Origin: Tausonia pullulans
Lineage: Eukaryota > Basidiomycota > Tremellomycetes > Cystofilobasidiales > Mrakiaceae
DNA length: 64,000 nt
Direction: 5' to 3'
Assembly: GCA_951802195.1 (NCBI GenBank)
Contig: OX637632.1
Span: 124,001 to 188,000 of the forward strand
A program made the position numbers and the translations under genes. A model generated the notes under the pieces. The model ran no database searches. It saw nothing but the letters and a program-made list of their open reading frames with translations, and was not told the origin of the DNA. Shown piece after piece: positions 34,001 to 46,484 of the stretch. Every line of letters begins with the position of its first letter. Positions within the stretch are counted from its first letter, which is position 1.

Positions 34001-36727
34001 TCGACGAGCTCGCCCCTTCGCTCAAGGTCGGCGAAAAGCTCTCGGGCCTCATTGTTCTCGCCAAGGACGACGCCCGAAGCATTCTTATAGTCGCCAACAA
34101 CATCAAAACCGAGAAGCGCCAGCCATCCGGCATCTCGCAACAGGCGCTCTCTTTCGATTCGATTCACATCGGCGAGATTCTTCCCGGGCGCGTTGTGTCG
34201 CACTCGAATCACGGCGCTCTCATCCAGATCTCGAAGACGATCCGCGGCCGCGTCCACCTGACCGACTCCTCGGATGACTACGCTCAGAACGCGGCCTTCC
34301 CGGAGAAGGACAAGATTCTTCGCGCCTTCGTCGTCAAAGTCGACCCGAGCTCGCGCATCATCGACCTCTCGCTCAGGCCTTCGCGCCTGAACCCAGAGAA
34401 GGAGACCAAGATTGTTGACCCCGAAATCAGCTCGCTCGAGCAGCTCACCGTCGGACAGACCGTCCGCGGCTTCGTTCGCGGTATCAATGACTCGGGTCTC
34501 TTTGTAGCTCTTGGCCGAACCGTTACCGCTAGGGTCATGATCAAGAACCTCTTCGACGAGGTGAGTATAGCAGGGGTTCGAGACGCGGGCTCCTTCCCGG
34601 GCATGAAGGGCTGACAGCTGGCTGTCCTTTTTTCAGTTCGTCAAAGACTGGAAGCCTCGGTTTCAGATCAACCAGATGGTCGAGGGCAAGATCGTAAGGT
34701 TCGCACAGTTTACGCCATGCTTCCTCAAGTAGGGCATCGAGTTAACCCAAGTTCTTCTCAGCCTGGATCTCGAGCAGGAGAAGATTGACCTCTCCCTTCG
34801 CACCAAGGCTGCTCCGGAGCCTCGCCAGAAGCGCGCTACGCACCGCGAATTTGCCGTGGACCAGAAGGTCGACGCCGTCGTCAAGGCCGTTGCCGCGTTC
34901 GGGCTCTTCCTTCGGATAGAGGACACTGATATTAGCGGTCTCTGCCACAAATCAGAGGTGAGGCCATTGAGCTTCGTGTTGCTTCTATCCAAGTCATTTC
35001 ATCTGACTGCTGCTTGACTCTTTCTCCTTGCTCAGATCTCGGACGACGCCAATTCAGATGTTGGCAAGGCACTCAAGGGCTTCCGGGAGGGAGACAAGGT
35101 CAAAGCGGTCATCAAGTCGATCGACGCGACGCCCAAGGCCGAAAAGATCTCGTTCGGCATCAAACCCAGCTACTTTGCCGACTCTGACTTCGATGGTAGT
35201 GATGGCGGCGAGGAGGATAATGAGGGCGGGGACGACGACGACGAGGACGAGAGCGACGTCGAGATGATCGATGACAGCGAGGGCGACGTCCTTGTGCTCA
35301 GTGGCGAAGACTCGGAGAGCGATTCGGTGGGTGATGAACTAGCCTTATCACCTATGGTGCTAACGACTCATTATCTTCCCAGGTCATCATGCTCGGCGCG
35401 GACGAGGACGACGAGCCGACGGCGTCAGTATCCACTCTCACGGAGGCTCGGGCGTCTTCCAGCGCCTCTGCCCTCGAGCTCTCGGGCGGCTTCAGCTGGT
35501 CCGCCAAGGACACCGACGACAAGATCGACGAGGACTCCGACTCCGACAATGATGAGCTCCGGGTGGCTTCCGAGCAGGCGAAGAAGAAGAAGAAAGGCAT
35601 CCAACAAGATCTTACCGCCGACCTCCAGACCAAGGCGCCCGAGTCCTCAAGCGACTTTGAGAGGCTACTCATCGGCTCCCCCGACTCTTCCTTTCTCTGG
35701 ATTCAGTACATGTCCTTTCAGCTCCAGATCTCCGAGCTCGACAAAGCTCGCGACATTGGACGGAGGGCGCTCAAGACGATCAGCTATCGCGAGGAAGGCG
35801 AGAAGCTCAACGTCTGGGTCGCTCTCTTGAACCTCGAGAACGCCTTTGGCACCGAGGAAACCGCCGACAAAATGTTCAAAGAGGCCGTTCAATTTAACGA
35901 CCCCCAGGTCGTCCACCTCAAGTTCGCCGGTATTCTGGAGCAGTCGGAGAAGTTTGAGGTGCGCGATTCATTCTGTTGACCGCGTGTGCAGACCGTGACC
36001 CTCGCTCACCCCTTTATGCCCTAATCTTCACTTTTTTACAGAAATCCGAGGAAGTATTCAAGCGCGCGCTCAAAAAATTCGGCCAGAGCAGCGAGGTCTG
36101 GACGGCCTTTGCGGAATATTACTTCAACCGGGCCGAGCCCGAGTCGGCCCGCGAGCTTTTGCCGCGGAGTCTTAAGAGCCTCCCGAATGACGAACGTACG
36201 TGTTGCTGCTTGCTTGACCAATTCTGGGACTTGGACTTTCTTTAACATGTCCTCCCTTGAACGTCGTACTACAGACATTAAGACTATTTCAAAGTTCGCG
36301 CAGCTCGAGTTCAAGCTCGGCGACGCGGAACGGGGCAAGACTATATTTGAGGGCATCGTTGACTCGTACCCCAAGCGTCTTGATCTTTGGTCAATCTACA
36401 TTGATTTCGAGGCCAAACAGGGTGACATCCAGGCCGTCCGGTGCGTGTTTGCCTGCCTTCGCCTTATGGCTGTGACCCTTCTCTTCGCTCACGTGAGACT
36501 GACTGGCTTTCTTTGTTTACAGCAACCTCTTTGAGCGTGTCCTCGCCCGAAAGCAGAGCCAGAAGAAGGCCAAATTTCTCTTCAAGAAGTGGATGGGCAT
36601 CGAGAAGAGGCTCGCGCTTCCCGGCGACGAGAGCGGCGCTGAAATGGTGACGGCCAAGGCACGCGCCTTTGTTCAGAAAGCGGCGTCGGGTCAGGACACC
36701 GCGCAGGAAGATGAGGAGATGGAGTAG
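31042..36727 (+). CDS. RRP5: Rrp5/PDCD11 rRNA processing factor (S1 repeats and HAT repeats)
   Basis: Rrp5 is a nucleolar scaffold needed for early 18S and 5.8S/25S pre-rRNA cleavage. Sixteen exons fit: 31042-31299, 31375-31486, 31569-31591, 31700-32101, 32178-32307, 32389-32500, 32554-33001, 33079-33420, 33496-34560, 34637-34698, 34762-34957, 35036-35326, 35383-35958, 36042-36195, 36275-36440 and 36523-36727, giving 1513 residues. A Lys/Ser-rich N-terminus is followed by tandem S1 RNA-binding repeats, for example IGTPLLGRIHSIHSLHLIVS and EIGTVVQGTISAIHTAHVLL, over roughly residues 120-1080. An acidic linker (about 1080-1170) precedes C-terminal HAT/TPR repeats (LWIQYMSFQLQISELDKAR; DLWSIYIDFEAKQGD). 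Order and length match the family. The intron at 32501-32553 (53 nt) is the shortest in this gene and its donor has a competing site two bases upstream. Confidence 0.93.
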
Positions 36728-37115
36728 GGATGATATCATACTTTTTTCTCAAACACTCATCAACGACATTTCAGATGTCTGATGGTCGGTCGGCGAACGA
36801 CTGATTGTGAAAGGGGAGGCGAAGCGCTCCTACTTACTGGCATCCTTAGATTTGAACCATTTCTCAAACATCAGGGGCTAAGAACGGATCCAGCAACATT
36901 TTCGACGGGCTCCGGAGGAACCGTGACAGGTAGGAAAGACTGGTCACGGAGCGAGCAGATGGAAGGGGGCTAAGGCGCAGGAAAGCGAACTGACGTCTGC
37001 GTTCGTTCAAGCCGGGAGATTGCGTGTCTCCGCCAAACGTCCCACTTGCTCCCTCTGTCCTCTATCTCCCACCACAAACCGCCCATCCCACCTCTTTACT
37101 CAATAGCCGTTCACC
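36728..37115. other. Intergenic sequence between RRP5 and the SDR gene
   Basis: About 390 bp with no supported gene. The part near 37000-37110 is C/T-rich and probably contains the promoter and leader of the SDR gene. Confidence 0.4.
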
Positions 37116-38861
37116 ATGCCCGGTCTTCACCCAGACAGGCTGCGTGGGTCCTCTCATACCTGCTTTTTGTGCCAAAGGCGCAAAGTCACCCACCCCCCTG
37201 GCAGACCCTTGAGACTTAAGCACGATGTGTTCTCTCGCAGCTGTAATCTCTGGCTGGACTTTCCTCGCCATCCTTGTCGGTATGGCCGTCGTCACTATCG
37301 GAGGAGCCCAGCTTCTCAGCCTCGAGGCTCCAAAGAAGCGTAACACCGTCGTCCGTCACGACTTGGAGCGCGTCCTCATCCTCGGCGCATCGAGTGAGCA
37401 TATCCATCCCTCCAGCGTTACTTATCCTTATCCTTATCCCTAACATGACATGCCCTGACTCACTTTCAGGTGGCATCGGCAAGGAGCTGGCGCTACAGTA
37501 CGCTGCCCGTGGCGCGTCTCTGTGCGTCCCTCTCTACATGAATGAACGAATGTCGAGCCATCTTCCTTTCCAACCTATTGCTCGAATCTTGTCTTGCTCT
37601 TTGTCTATGCAGCATGCTTGTCGCTCGGCGTAAAGAGGCTCTTGAAGCTGTCGCCGCCGAGTGCAAGGCTATTCTCCTCCTTTCACCTTCAAAGCCGGCC
37701 TCGTTCGACGGACGCCAGGAGGTCATCATGCGCGTCAAAGAGGAAGTTGATCGGAAGGTCCTCGTTCACGTCGGGAGCCTCAACGACGTCGACTCGATGC
37801 TTGAGGCACGTGAGACTGTCAAACGCGGTACGTGGCTGCCTCTTTCTCAACTGAACTAGTTTTCGCGTTGGGCATAGGTTAACGATGAACACGCCCGCGC
37901 CCTCTCCAGCTTGGAACGGACTCGACACTGTGCTCATCATGGCCGGTGTATCCTCCACACGACCCTTTCTGTCCGCCGCCGGCGCTACTTTTTCAAAGTT
38001 CGAGTCCGGAGTTGAGAAGTCTAGGGTCAACGCGCTCGCAACAAACCGCATTGACGAGACCGCCAAGGAAGGCATCCAGCAGGTGGTGGACAACGCCAGG
38101 TGAGACATTGAGTGGCACCCAGGAGCACTGCCCAAGTCCATCTCCCTCTGACTGTGGTCATCTATTCTTCCAGATTGACGATGGAGGCCAATTACTTAGC
38201 TCCTACCGTTGCATACGCCACTTTCGTGAGTGGCCGTCGTCCCGCCGCGCCGCTGGACCTGATGAGTGCAAGTCTAATCCTGCGTCTCGTTGTTCCGACT
38301 GACTATCCTTTCAAGCTTCCGGTTCTGTCGACGACTTCTCGTGCCCCAACAATTCTTCTCATGGCCAGCGTCGCCTCACTCATTCCCGCTCCGACGCGCG
38401 CTCTCTACGCCTCGACCAAGGTGAGCCGACCTGGCAAGTGTTGTTGACACATGCATGACTAACGTATTGTTCTTGCCTCTCAGTCTGCTGCTCTCAACCT
38501 TCACGAGTGCCTTGCTCTTGAAGCCGACATCCAGGGCCTTGGCGTGCGCTTCGTCTCGATCCTTCCTGGTACGGTGAACACGGACTTCCGCAAGAATCGG
38601 ATAGATCTCGCCCCCTCATCAGCCTACGTTGCTGGATCGGACGAGAAGCAGAACGGGCGGTGGAGCAAGATCATCCTCCAGCCGGAGGATGTCGCGAAGC
38701 AGACGTTGGACGCCATCGACCGCAGCGTCGACAAGCACACGCTCGTCTGGCTCCCGAGCTGGCCATACCGTTGGGCCCATATTCTCCTTTCCGCAAGGGG
38801 CCCCTTGGGAGCCCTCGTTACCGTGGGGGCCAAGAACAAGTACAAGGATGGCATGAACTGA
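37116..38861 (+). CDS. Membrane-anchored short-chain dehydrogenase/reductase
   Basis: A classical NAD(P)-dependent SDR. A hydrophobic N-terminal segment precedes the nucleotide-binding motif GASSGIGKELA. MAGVSS, MEANYLAPTV, the catalytic Ser region (ILLMASVASLI), YASTK (catalytic Tyr and Lys) and PGTVNTDF follow. Exons: start exon, then 37470-37521, 37613-37827, 37910-38099, 38174-38225, 38316-38420 and 38484-38861. Two starts are possible and both stay in phase. An ATG at 37116 (good context) with an intron 37123-37240 gives MPAVISGW and 383 residues. An ATG at 37225 without that intron gives MCSLAAVISGW and 386 residues. The membrane anchor and ARR after the second strand suggest an ER NADPH enzyme such as an 11-beta-HSD/DHRS7-like or ketosphinganine reductase. 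I cannot choose the substrate. Confidence 0.87.
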
Positions 38862-39426
38862 GCTGTTGCGTCTCAGGAATAGCTTTTTCTTTTTCTGGAT
38901 ATAGATCATTATCGGCATTGCTGGCGCCAGTCGCAATCTCCGGAGTTATGAATAAAGCGGATCCACTTCCAGGAGGCCCGCAAAGGAGGACCTTGAGGGA
39001 GCCGTAGCCGGCTCCTAGGGTCCTGCGGCAACGGTTGCTCACCACCAAATGGCCTAGGCTCATACGCTCGATATGCACTGTGACAATCTCTTGACGAGCG
39101 GTTTAACTGCTAATGCGCAGGGAAATATGTCTTGGCGACCCCAAAGCGATGACACTGCTCCACATCAAACCGCTCGTCCCTTTCTGCCTGACGTAGCCCA
39201 CTCGACTGTTAAAGCGGCCCAACTCGTCCTTGCTTTCCACCGCCAAGGGGAGCGAGCAGATGGGAAGCAGGGGCCTCTCGCCAGCGATCCGTGCAATTCC
39301 TAGGTAGCCCCCTCTCCCCTCTCCCCTCTCCCCCTCTCCCCCTCTCCCCGCTCGTGAGTGCCTGGTATCCCTAGTCCTAGTCCTCTTCTTGCCTTCAACT
39401 GACTCCTTTGGGTCACCGTCTCCGCC
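38862..39426. other. Intergenic sequence with a (CCCCTCT)n microsatellite
   Basis: About 565 bp between the SDR stop and the start of lyase copy 2. It includes a simple repeat of CCCCTCT-type units at about 39308-39350. No gene is supported. This short region must contain the promoter of lyase copy 2 and does not resemble the promoter of copy 1. Confidence 0.45.
39308..39350. repeat. CCCCTCT-type microsatellite
   Basis: About six imperfect units of CCCCTCT/CCCCCTCT in tandem, with almost pure pyrimidine on the plus strand. It lies about 80 bp upstream of the predicted start of lyase copy 2. Confidence 0.85.
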
Positions 39427-42400
39427 ATGTCAGTAGGATACCGCATGCAAGCAAGCCAAGAGAACGACCGGTCAGACTTTCAAGGTCAGTACGCGGGTTC
39501 GCTACTGGCGCAGCGGAATCAACATTTTGAGCGAGGAGGAAGCCGCCAAGCTACGGCTCTGGGTCAGCACTGGAAAGCGGATGTACTCAGAACGTCGATA
39601 TACGCCTTCAAAGTCAAAGTTGCAGGAATGGGAGAAGAGCGACGACGATGTCTTCCACTGGGCACTGCTTCCCTTGTCCAGTCTCGAAGGGTCCGTCCGT
39701 TTGTAGCTCGTCACTGCTGATCTTTGCATCCGACCGAATCATCCATTTCCAGGGCTTCGAGACGGCGATGGGTACGGCTACGCCCCGCCAAAGAAGTCTA
39801 AGTCCAAGTGGCTCAGTATTGGCCTTCCGATCGCCTTGCTCGTTATCGCCGGTGTCGTCGTCGGAGGAGTCCTCGGCTCGCGCGCCGCTAAGGACAATGA
39901 CAACGCGTCGACGTCCTCCTCCAACGCTGGCTCGAATGGAGGAAGCACGTCCAATGGTCACCTGAGCAGCACTACGACTGATGCAGGCTCTGCAGCCGCG
40001 AGTTCTGCCGCTGTCAAGGGTCTCGCCCGGGTCGCCACCGGAACCGATACGTACCTGAACCCGATCTACCCGACCCAGACCGTGAGTGTGTGAGGTCCAC
40101 AGCGCCCGTCCGCGAGTGAGGTGAGAGATGCTGATGGACGCACTGCTGTTGCTGCTGCTGCTCTTCGCTGTCAACTCGCCAGACCGGCACTGCCTACGGC
40201 ACCCCGACGGCGTCTGCCCGCACGAACCACCAGTGGCCATCGGACCCGGACTCACCGTCATCGTCGTCGCTCCGGACGCACCCTCGGCTAATTGCGCCGG
40301 CGTACAAGTGGGAGGCCCTCTCGCAGCTCATCGCCAATGACGCCTATCTTGCCAGCTGGAACGCTACGATCTTTGCCAACGCAACCAAGGACGCCGCCGC
40401 GGACTCGATCACCTACGAGCTCGACGGCGGCCTCAACGGCTCGGGCGTCCTTGACCCGGCGCGAATTCTCAAAATGCGAATCAAGAACTGGGGCTACGCT
40501 TGGCGGATGTCGAAGGATACCAAGTGGGTCGACCGGGCATATGCCGAGCTTCAGGTGCGTGTCTCGCACAAGGGAGGAGGAAGGCGGGGTCGCAGCGAAC
40601 TGACGACTGCGCTCTCGTTGACCTCGCCACCAGGTCGCGATGGGCGACGATGCGTCGATTCCCTTCGGTGATCCGGCGACGGGCCGCTGGAACCCTGCTC
40701 ACTTCCTTGACGTCGCCGAGTTTACGTCAGCGTTCGGCATCGCCTACGACTGGTTCCACGACGGGTTCTCAGACGAGCAGAAGACCAAGCTCCGCGACGC
40801 CATTGTCACCAACGGTCTCAACTACTGCCAGGCTTCTCTCACCGGCGCCAGCAGTGCGAGCAGCTACTCATGGTGGTGCGTCCCGGCTGAGTTTCCGCGG
40901 TCTCACAAGCCTGCCAGGCGTGGCAGAGTCTTTCAAGTCTGAAGCTGACCTGGCGACGACTGCGCGACATGCCGCCTGCTCGCCCCCTTCCCATCTAACT
41001 CTCGTAGGACGGGCGTCAATGGTGAATCCGCTCCACTTCGTCCTTGAAAAGGGCCGATGTTGACACTTGGTTGCCCATCAGGCAACTGGAACTGCGTCTG
41101 TAACGCCGGCTGCACGCTTGCCGCCCTCGCCATTGTCGACGAGGACACCACGGGCGTCGCCCAGTCGGTCATCGACAACGCGACGACCAACGCTAAGGCC
41201 AACTGCGCCCGCGCCGTCGCCTCTGACGGAACCTGGGTGTAAGTGTCGCCGGCTGGATCAAGCACGCTGGCGCTGATTTGCTGGCTATGTATGTTTCGTC
41301 CATGCGCGCTCGCAGCGAGGGTCCCAACTACTGGTGAGGCGCGCATCCAATGATCTGTCCGCTTTACTTTTGGCTCACATGCACGACTCGATGCTCCTCT
41401 CCAGGTACTTCGGCACGACTGGTTTCGCTGAGCTCTCGTCTGCCCTCACGGTCGCGACGGGATCGGATCAGGGCCTCCTTGACGCGAACCCCGACTTTTA
41501 CAAGACCGGCATGTACCACATGTATGTCACTGGAATGACCTCGCTCTTCAACTACGTGAGTTGTCCTGTCTGTCTGCCTGGGTCCGGGTTTCTAAATGGG
41601 AAAGGTGGAGAGTCTGTCTGACGGACCTCGCCACTCGATTCAACTCGGCCGACGTCACTTGCTTCCAGGCCGACCATGGGCCCAACAAGTACTCGTCGAC
41701 CGCCAACTCAGTCATGTACCTCGGTGGCGCTGCCAAGCACCCGGAGTACACGCTCTTCCAACGCGACCGCATCGGTGAGGCTCAGCATCGACCTGGGCGG
41801 AAGGAGTCCGCCTTGGCTGACATAGTGCCCTTCCTCGTCACTCTCCGCCATGTCCAGACGCGTCTGAGCCCTTTGCCATGTTTTGGTATGATCGTAAGTC
41901 CGAGTCTGTTTCGCAGTAGCTCTGTTGTCCCTCTGTCGTGTTCAAAGGCGGTCAGCGAGGCTCACCAAGTCTCGTCCTCGCTCTCCCCCCCCCCCCTCCC
42001 CCCCCTCCCCTTCCTCAGCTTCGCTCATCGGCTCCTGGTGGGACGGCCTGGCGCTCGATCACCACTTCGACAGCGGAAGCAACGACTGGGCGTCGATGCG
42101 GAGCACATGGACCGACAACAACGGCCTCTATGTCGCGATGAAGGCCGGCAATATGACAAGCCACCAGACGCACGGTGACATCGTGAGTCTTTGTGGCATG
42201 GCGTGGTGTGACGAGCCTGGAGGATGAGGCTCTGAGTCTGAACGACGGCTGGTTTTACCCTCTTCCCCTGCGTCGGCCACCAGGACGCCGGAGACTTTGT
42301 CCTCGACGCGCTCGGACAGCGCTGGGCCGGTGAGCTCGGTTCTGCCAACTACCTCTCGACAGGTTACTTCAGCAGCGAGGCGAGTGGAAAAATGCTGACG

Positions 42401-43595
42401 TCTGAGCGCGCTCTGGGAGGGAGTCCTGTTTCAGGTTGCTGATCTTGTGTATGTGTGCCCCGCGTCTGCCCTCCAGGCTGAGAACTCCCAGCGCTGGCTC
42501 TACTACCGGAAGCGGACTGAGGGCCAGAACACGATTGTCCTCAACAAGCTCAATCAGGCGAGTGCCCCGATACTCAACCCGTCATCTTTTGTCTTCTCAC
42601 TGCCGCTCGGCTGACGCTGCTCCCCCTGCTTGCCCTGCTTCTCTTCCTCCAGGCCGTTCAGAGCCAACCCCCCGTCTTCTTCGGCTCGTCGAATGACGCC
42701 CAGGGCGCTTCACCCGTTATGTCGCTTGCATCGGGCTCGACGGCGTTCTACCGGATGGACCTCACCGACGCCTACAACGGCACCAAGATCGAGCGCGGTG
42801 TCCGCATGATCAACCAGCGGCAGCAGGTCCTGTGCGTATCGTTGGCCTTCTCTTCCCTTCCGTCCGTCGTTGTCTCCTCCGCCGCTGACAGACGCTGGCT
42901 TGCCTGTTCTGGTGCGCGCTTTCAATTCATCACAGGATCCAGGACGAGATCACCGCCCCCGATGCGTCCAACATCCAGTGGCGGATGCACACCAAGTGTG
43001 TCTCCACCATGTCTTAGTCGCCCACATCTGGACGCACGCTCACCCTGTCTCCCTGTCTCCCTCTCTCACCGCCTTCTCAGCGCGACCATCGCCATCTCCG
43101 ATGACAAGCTCACCGCGACGCTAACCCTCGGCGGTGGTACGCCCCCTCTTCTTGCACTTGCTCGTGCCGCGTAAAAAAACGGGACGAAACGCTGACCGCT
43201 TGCGCGCATGTCTGCCTGGCTTCCCACAGAGACCATGGAGGTCAAGATCCTCGCCCCGACGACCGGCGCTGGCTTTTCCACTGGTGCGTACGCCGCTCGC
43301 CGGCCGCTCGTTGCGTGTGTCGGCGCCTGCTTGAGCTGACCCTGCATGTTGACTTCACCCCACCTCAGCACCGCCCATTCGCTACGACTCGGACCCTCCT
43401 CTGCCGACTCAGACGGACGGCAACGTCGCCGACCAAGAGAACAAAGGCACAACCGTCCTCGTCATCGAGTTCACCGCCGGGACCACGACCTCGCTTGAGG
43501 TCCTCTTCAATCCCAAGTGGCCCAGCAATCCCAACCTCCCAGACCCTCCAACCGGCGTTCCTCTCTCCAGCTGGTCCAATACCTCGCACGACTGA
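39427..43595 (+). CDS. Membrane-anchored heparinase II/III-like polysaccharide lyase, copy 2
   Basis: Paralogue of the gene at 26221. Exon 1 is 39427-39484 (MSVGYRMQASQENDRS), then 39753-40081, then all later exons at +12,968 relative to copy 1, ending with 43369-43595. That is 18 exons and 799 residues. The N-terminal tail is shorter and different, the basic stop-transfer sequence reads PPKKSKSKW, and the membrane segment is similar but not identical. From residue ~55 to about 20 residues before the end the protein equals copy 1. The end reads NLPDPPTGVPLSSWSNTSHD instead of the copy 1 tail. Copy 1 has an intron inside the membrane segment (26793-26879) that copy 2 lacks. The first intron here (268 nt) is unusually long, so the 5' end is less certain. 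Confidence 0.83.
39856..43533 (+). repeat. 3,678-bp duplicated tract, copy B
   Basis: Partner of 26888-30565. No difference was found in any stretch compared, including all introns and the C12-T-C8 tract near 41990. The flanks differ abruptly at both ends. Confidence 0.93.
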
Positions 43596-43848
43596 CTGTG
43601 CCCTGTCTCTCCTTTGGGTCCTACACTCCTTTTCCCTTCTCCCATGGACTTTTCGTATTGCTTGAGGCGTGAAAGTGAAGCGTCTCAAGTATCAGACGAG
43701 GGCGCGTCAGACGTGCATCGAGAACAACTAGAAAAGACATGAACGAGGCGAGAGAAACAGCGAGGCGATCCAAGGAAATATAAGAATAAATGAAGAGCTA
43801 ACATCACTGTCCAACATTAGAAGGAATACGAAGCCAAGGCAGGCCTTC

Positions 43849-46244
43849 TTAAGCCTCGTCCCCAAACCGGCTGTCGAGCTCCCGCTCGGTTCCGTAGAGC
43901 GTCTTCTGAGCCGGCGGTGTCGGGGGGATAATGGGACCAGGAGCAGAACGAGACGTCGATCGAGCGCGTGGATCGGGCGAGATGGCGAAGGGGAAGGCGT
44001 CGCCTCCACCACTAACCACTGCACCTGACGGGGTTTGGCTTGTAAGAGAAGGAGAGAGTGAAAAGGGAGCGTCCATGGGGAAGGGAGGGAGGAGCGAGGT
44101 CGAGGAAGATGCCGCCGGAGACGCTGGATAGGGAGGGGTGACAACGTCCGAAGAAGGGCCACGGGATGATCCAAGAGCATCGAAGGCTACTCTCGCGGAA
44201 GGGCGCCTGAACTCCGAGTCCTGGGACAACGGCTTTTTGGAGTGCGACCGAGGGGAACTTGAACCAGAGAAGAGTTGTCGACCAGGCGTGAGCGAGCCGA
44301 CGGCGGCTGCCTGGGCAGCGGCCGACGTCGCAGCTGCCTTCCTAGGCGAAAGGTAGCCGAGTGATGGAGATGTAGGCAGGCGCGTGGGCGGTCGGGGGGA
44401 TGTAGCGAAGAGCGGGAAGGGCATTGCCGACTGAGGGGCGTTCTTGGAGGTTGACAGAAGTGGCATGGATGCTTGAGAGATCCCCTGAAAGGAAACTAGC
44501 GGTGTAGCGGCGCCGCCAAAAGGTGGTAAACATGGAGACTGCTGGGCCGGCGAGGTGATGAGGGGGTCCGAATGCATCGCTGTCGGCGGCGGGGTTGAAG
44601 CCATGGGGGTGTGAATCGATCCCGCGAGGCTGGGTACGTCCGCCTCGGACATGCCATCATCCGGAAGCATGCCCTCGACTAAGCCGGCATCCATTTCACT
44701 CTGGGCGCTGACAGTCCGCGCCTTTTTTGCGGCTTGGGTCTCAGACTCGGTGTCGTCCAGTCCAGGACCCCCCAGACCGAGGCCGTAGGCAGCCCTGCCG
44801 TTTCCTCTCCCAGCCGATGCCAAGGACCCCCGCTCTTCGTTCCCGGTGCGCGGCAGGTCAGCGAACGATACGGTTGGGCTAGTTGCTGAGGTTCGACCGG
44901 TATGTGGCCACGAGCGCTTGCCGAGTGATGAGATGGATGAGCCGAGACTGAACTCCGCTTCAGATGCCGTCACCGCGCTAGTCAAAGCCGCTATTCGTCT
45001 GAGAGACCAAGGCCAACGATGGTCAATTATTGCTGATCAAATATTCTCGGTATTGAAGCGTTAGAGGTCTACTTACGCGGAGCTCTCCAGAGCCAGCAAG
45101 CGCGCCTCCACTGTCGACATCCGCTCCTGGACGCGTCGTGCGACCAACTCCTCAACTTCGTCCCTCGTGACCCAACCCTCCCGCTCGCGTTGAGCAACGA
45201 AACGCTCGTACTCCTCCCGGGTGGGTAGCAAGGAGACCTTGGCGGACAAGCTCACAAGGTCCTCCTTCGTCACGAGGTTGGGTGTGAGCGATTGAAGAGC
45301 AGAGAGTTGGGAGAGAAGGGCGGTGTATTCCGTTCGCGTTGGTAGATGGGCGATCTGAATTGCAAGGAGCTCGATAGTCGGTTCCGATTGGGACGACAAC
45401 GAGGAATGGACATGTCCAGCGCTGTTGCCGGCCGGATCCGAAGGTGGGAGGGGGTCAGAGGCGGCCGCTTGTTCGTGCTCACTGCCTTTCGCTGAAGACA
45501 ACGAGAGGAGCGCTAATCAGCTCCGATCCCTCTCCGAGAGGTGAATGATTTAGTTCAAGGGGACAGATGCTAAAACCTTGGGTCTCACCGTTAGAATCTT
45601 CCGTCGCAACCTCGCCAAGATCTTCCAAGACAGGCGGATCAGGCTCCCTGTCCGCCGTCACCGCTGCTCGTCGCGACCAAGCCGAGGGCTGGGAAGTAGC
45701 GGCCAGTGTCTCGATCTTGGAATGGACGGAGCTTCGAGAGGATGTCAGCGGAGGCTTGGATGAGGGCGCGCTCTTGGATGATTGGCGGGTGGTGCTGTGA
45801 GATGGCCAGGCCAACGCGTCCATCCAGACAAGGGACAGGGGGATCAGAGAGTGCATCCAAGACGTAGCTCGGGTAGAATGGCTCACGTTTCCCGTCTCTT
45901 CGTCTCGGGCCGGTTCCCGCGCTCTTCGTCGAGCTCGCGTATAGCAGCCGGGCCCTTCGTCTGAGCAAAGAAGGCGACGAGGAGGTTCACGAGAATGTCC
46001 TTCTTCTGGTTGCCACCCTTGATTCCGTGTTCCTGAGGGAGGTCGAGACGGAGAATTGATTGGATGAGCTCAAGTAAACTGACGCGAGCGAGTGGCGGCT
46101 GGGAGCCATAGCCAGTACGCGCAGGCGGAGCGACTTGTTTGGTCTCTGACCTTGGCCTGGGGCAGACTGACGACTTACCTTGCAGAGGTTCTGAAGTTCT
46201 GACCGCCTGAGTCCGGCAAGGGCGCCTCTGTCTGTGGGAGCCAT
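43849..46244 (-). CDS. SAP-domain protein, otherwise unrecognised
   Basis: Five exons fit in phase: 46179-46244, 45887-46032, 45589-45794, 45077-45491 and 43849-44998, giving 660 residues. The N-terminus, GALAGLRRSELQNLCKEHG followed by IKGGNQKKDILVNLL (about residues 7-40), matches a SAP helix-extension-helix, a DNA/RNA-binding module of chromatin and RNA-processing proteins. A Ser-rich stretch follows. A helical, probably coiled-coil region with repeated LPTRxEY motifs (LPTRTEYTALLSQL and LPTREEYERFVAQ) lies near 200-270. The last ~380 residues are Ser/Pro-rich, low complexity, with SPR and SPxL motifs that look like CDK-type phosphorylation sites. Nuclear location is inferred (KKAR). Molecular role unknown. 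It is divergent from LTP1 with 240 bp between the starts. Confidence 0.75.
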
Positions 46245-46484
46245 GGTAGACGGGCAGCGAGTGATATGGGGACGCAATGGATGGGCTGGCTGAGCTCCCG
46301 TGCGGGAGGAGGGACAGCAATGGTGGTGGTTGGGAGGAAGGGAGCGCGTCGGCTTATGTTGTGAGCCCGTCGTCCTCCTCCGCGGTCGAGGCCGAGGGCG
46401 AACGGGCGTCATCCTGTTTCTTTCGGGTCTCCTGCCTGCCACTCTGATTCCCACCATTACCGTCGACGCTTCCCAGTCACAGCG

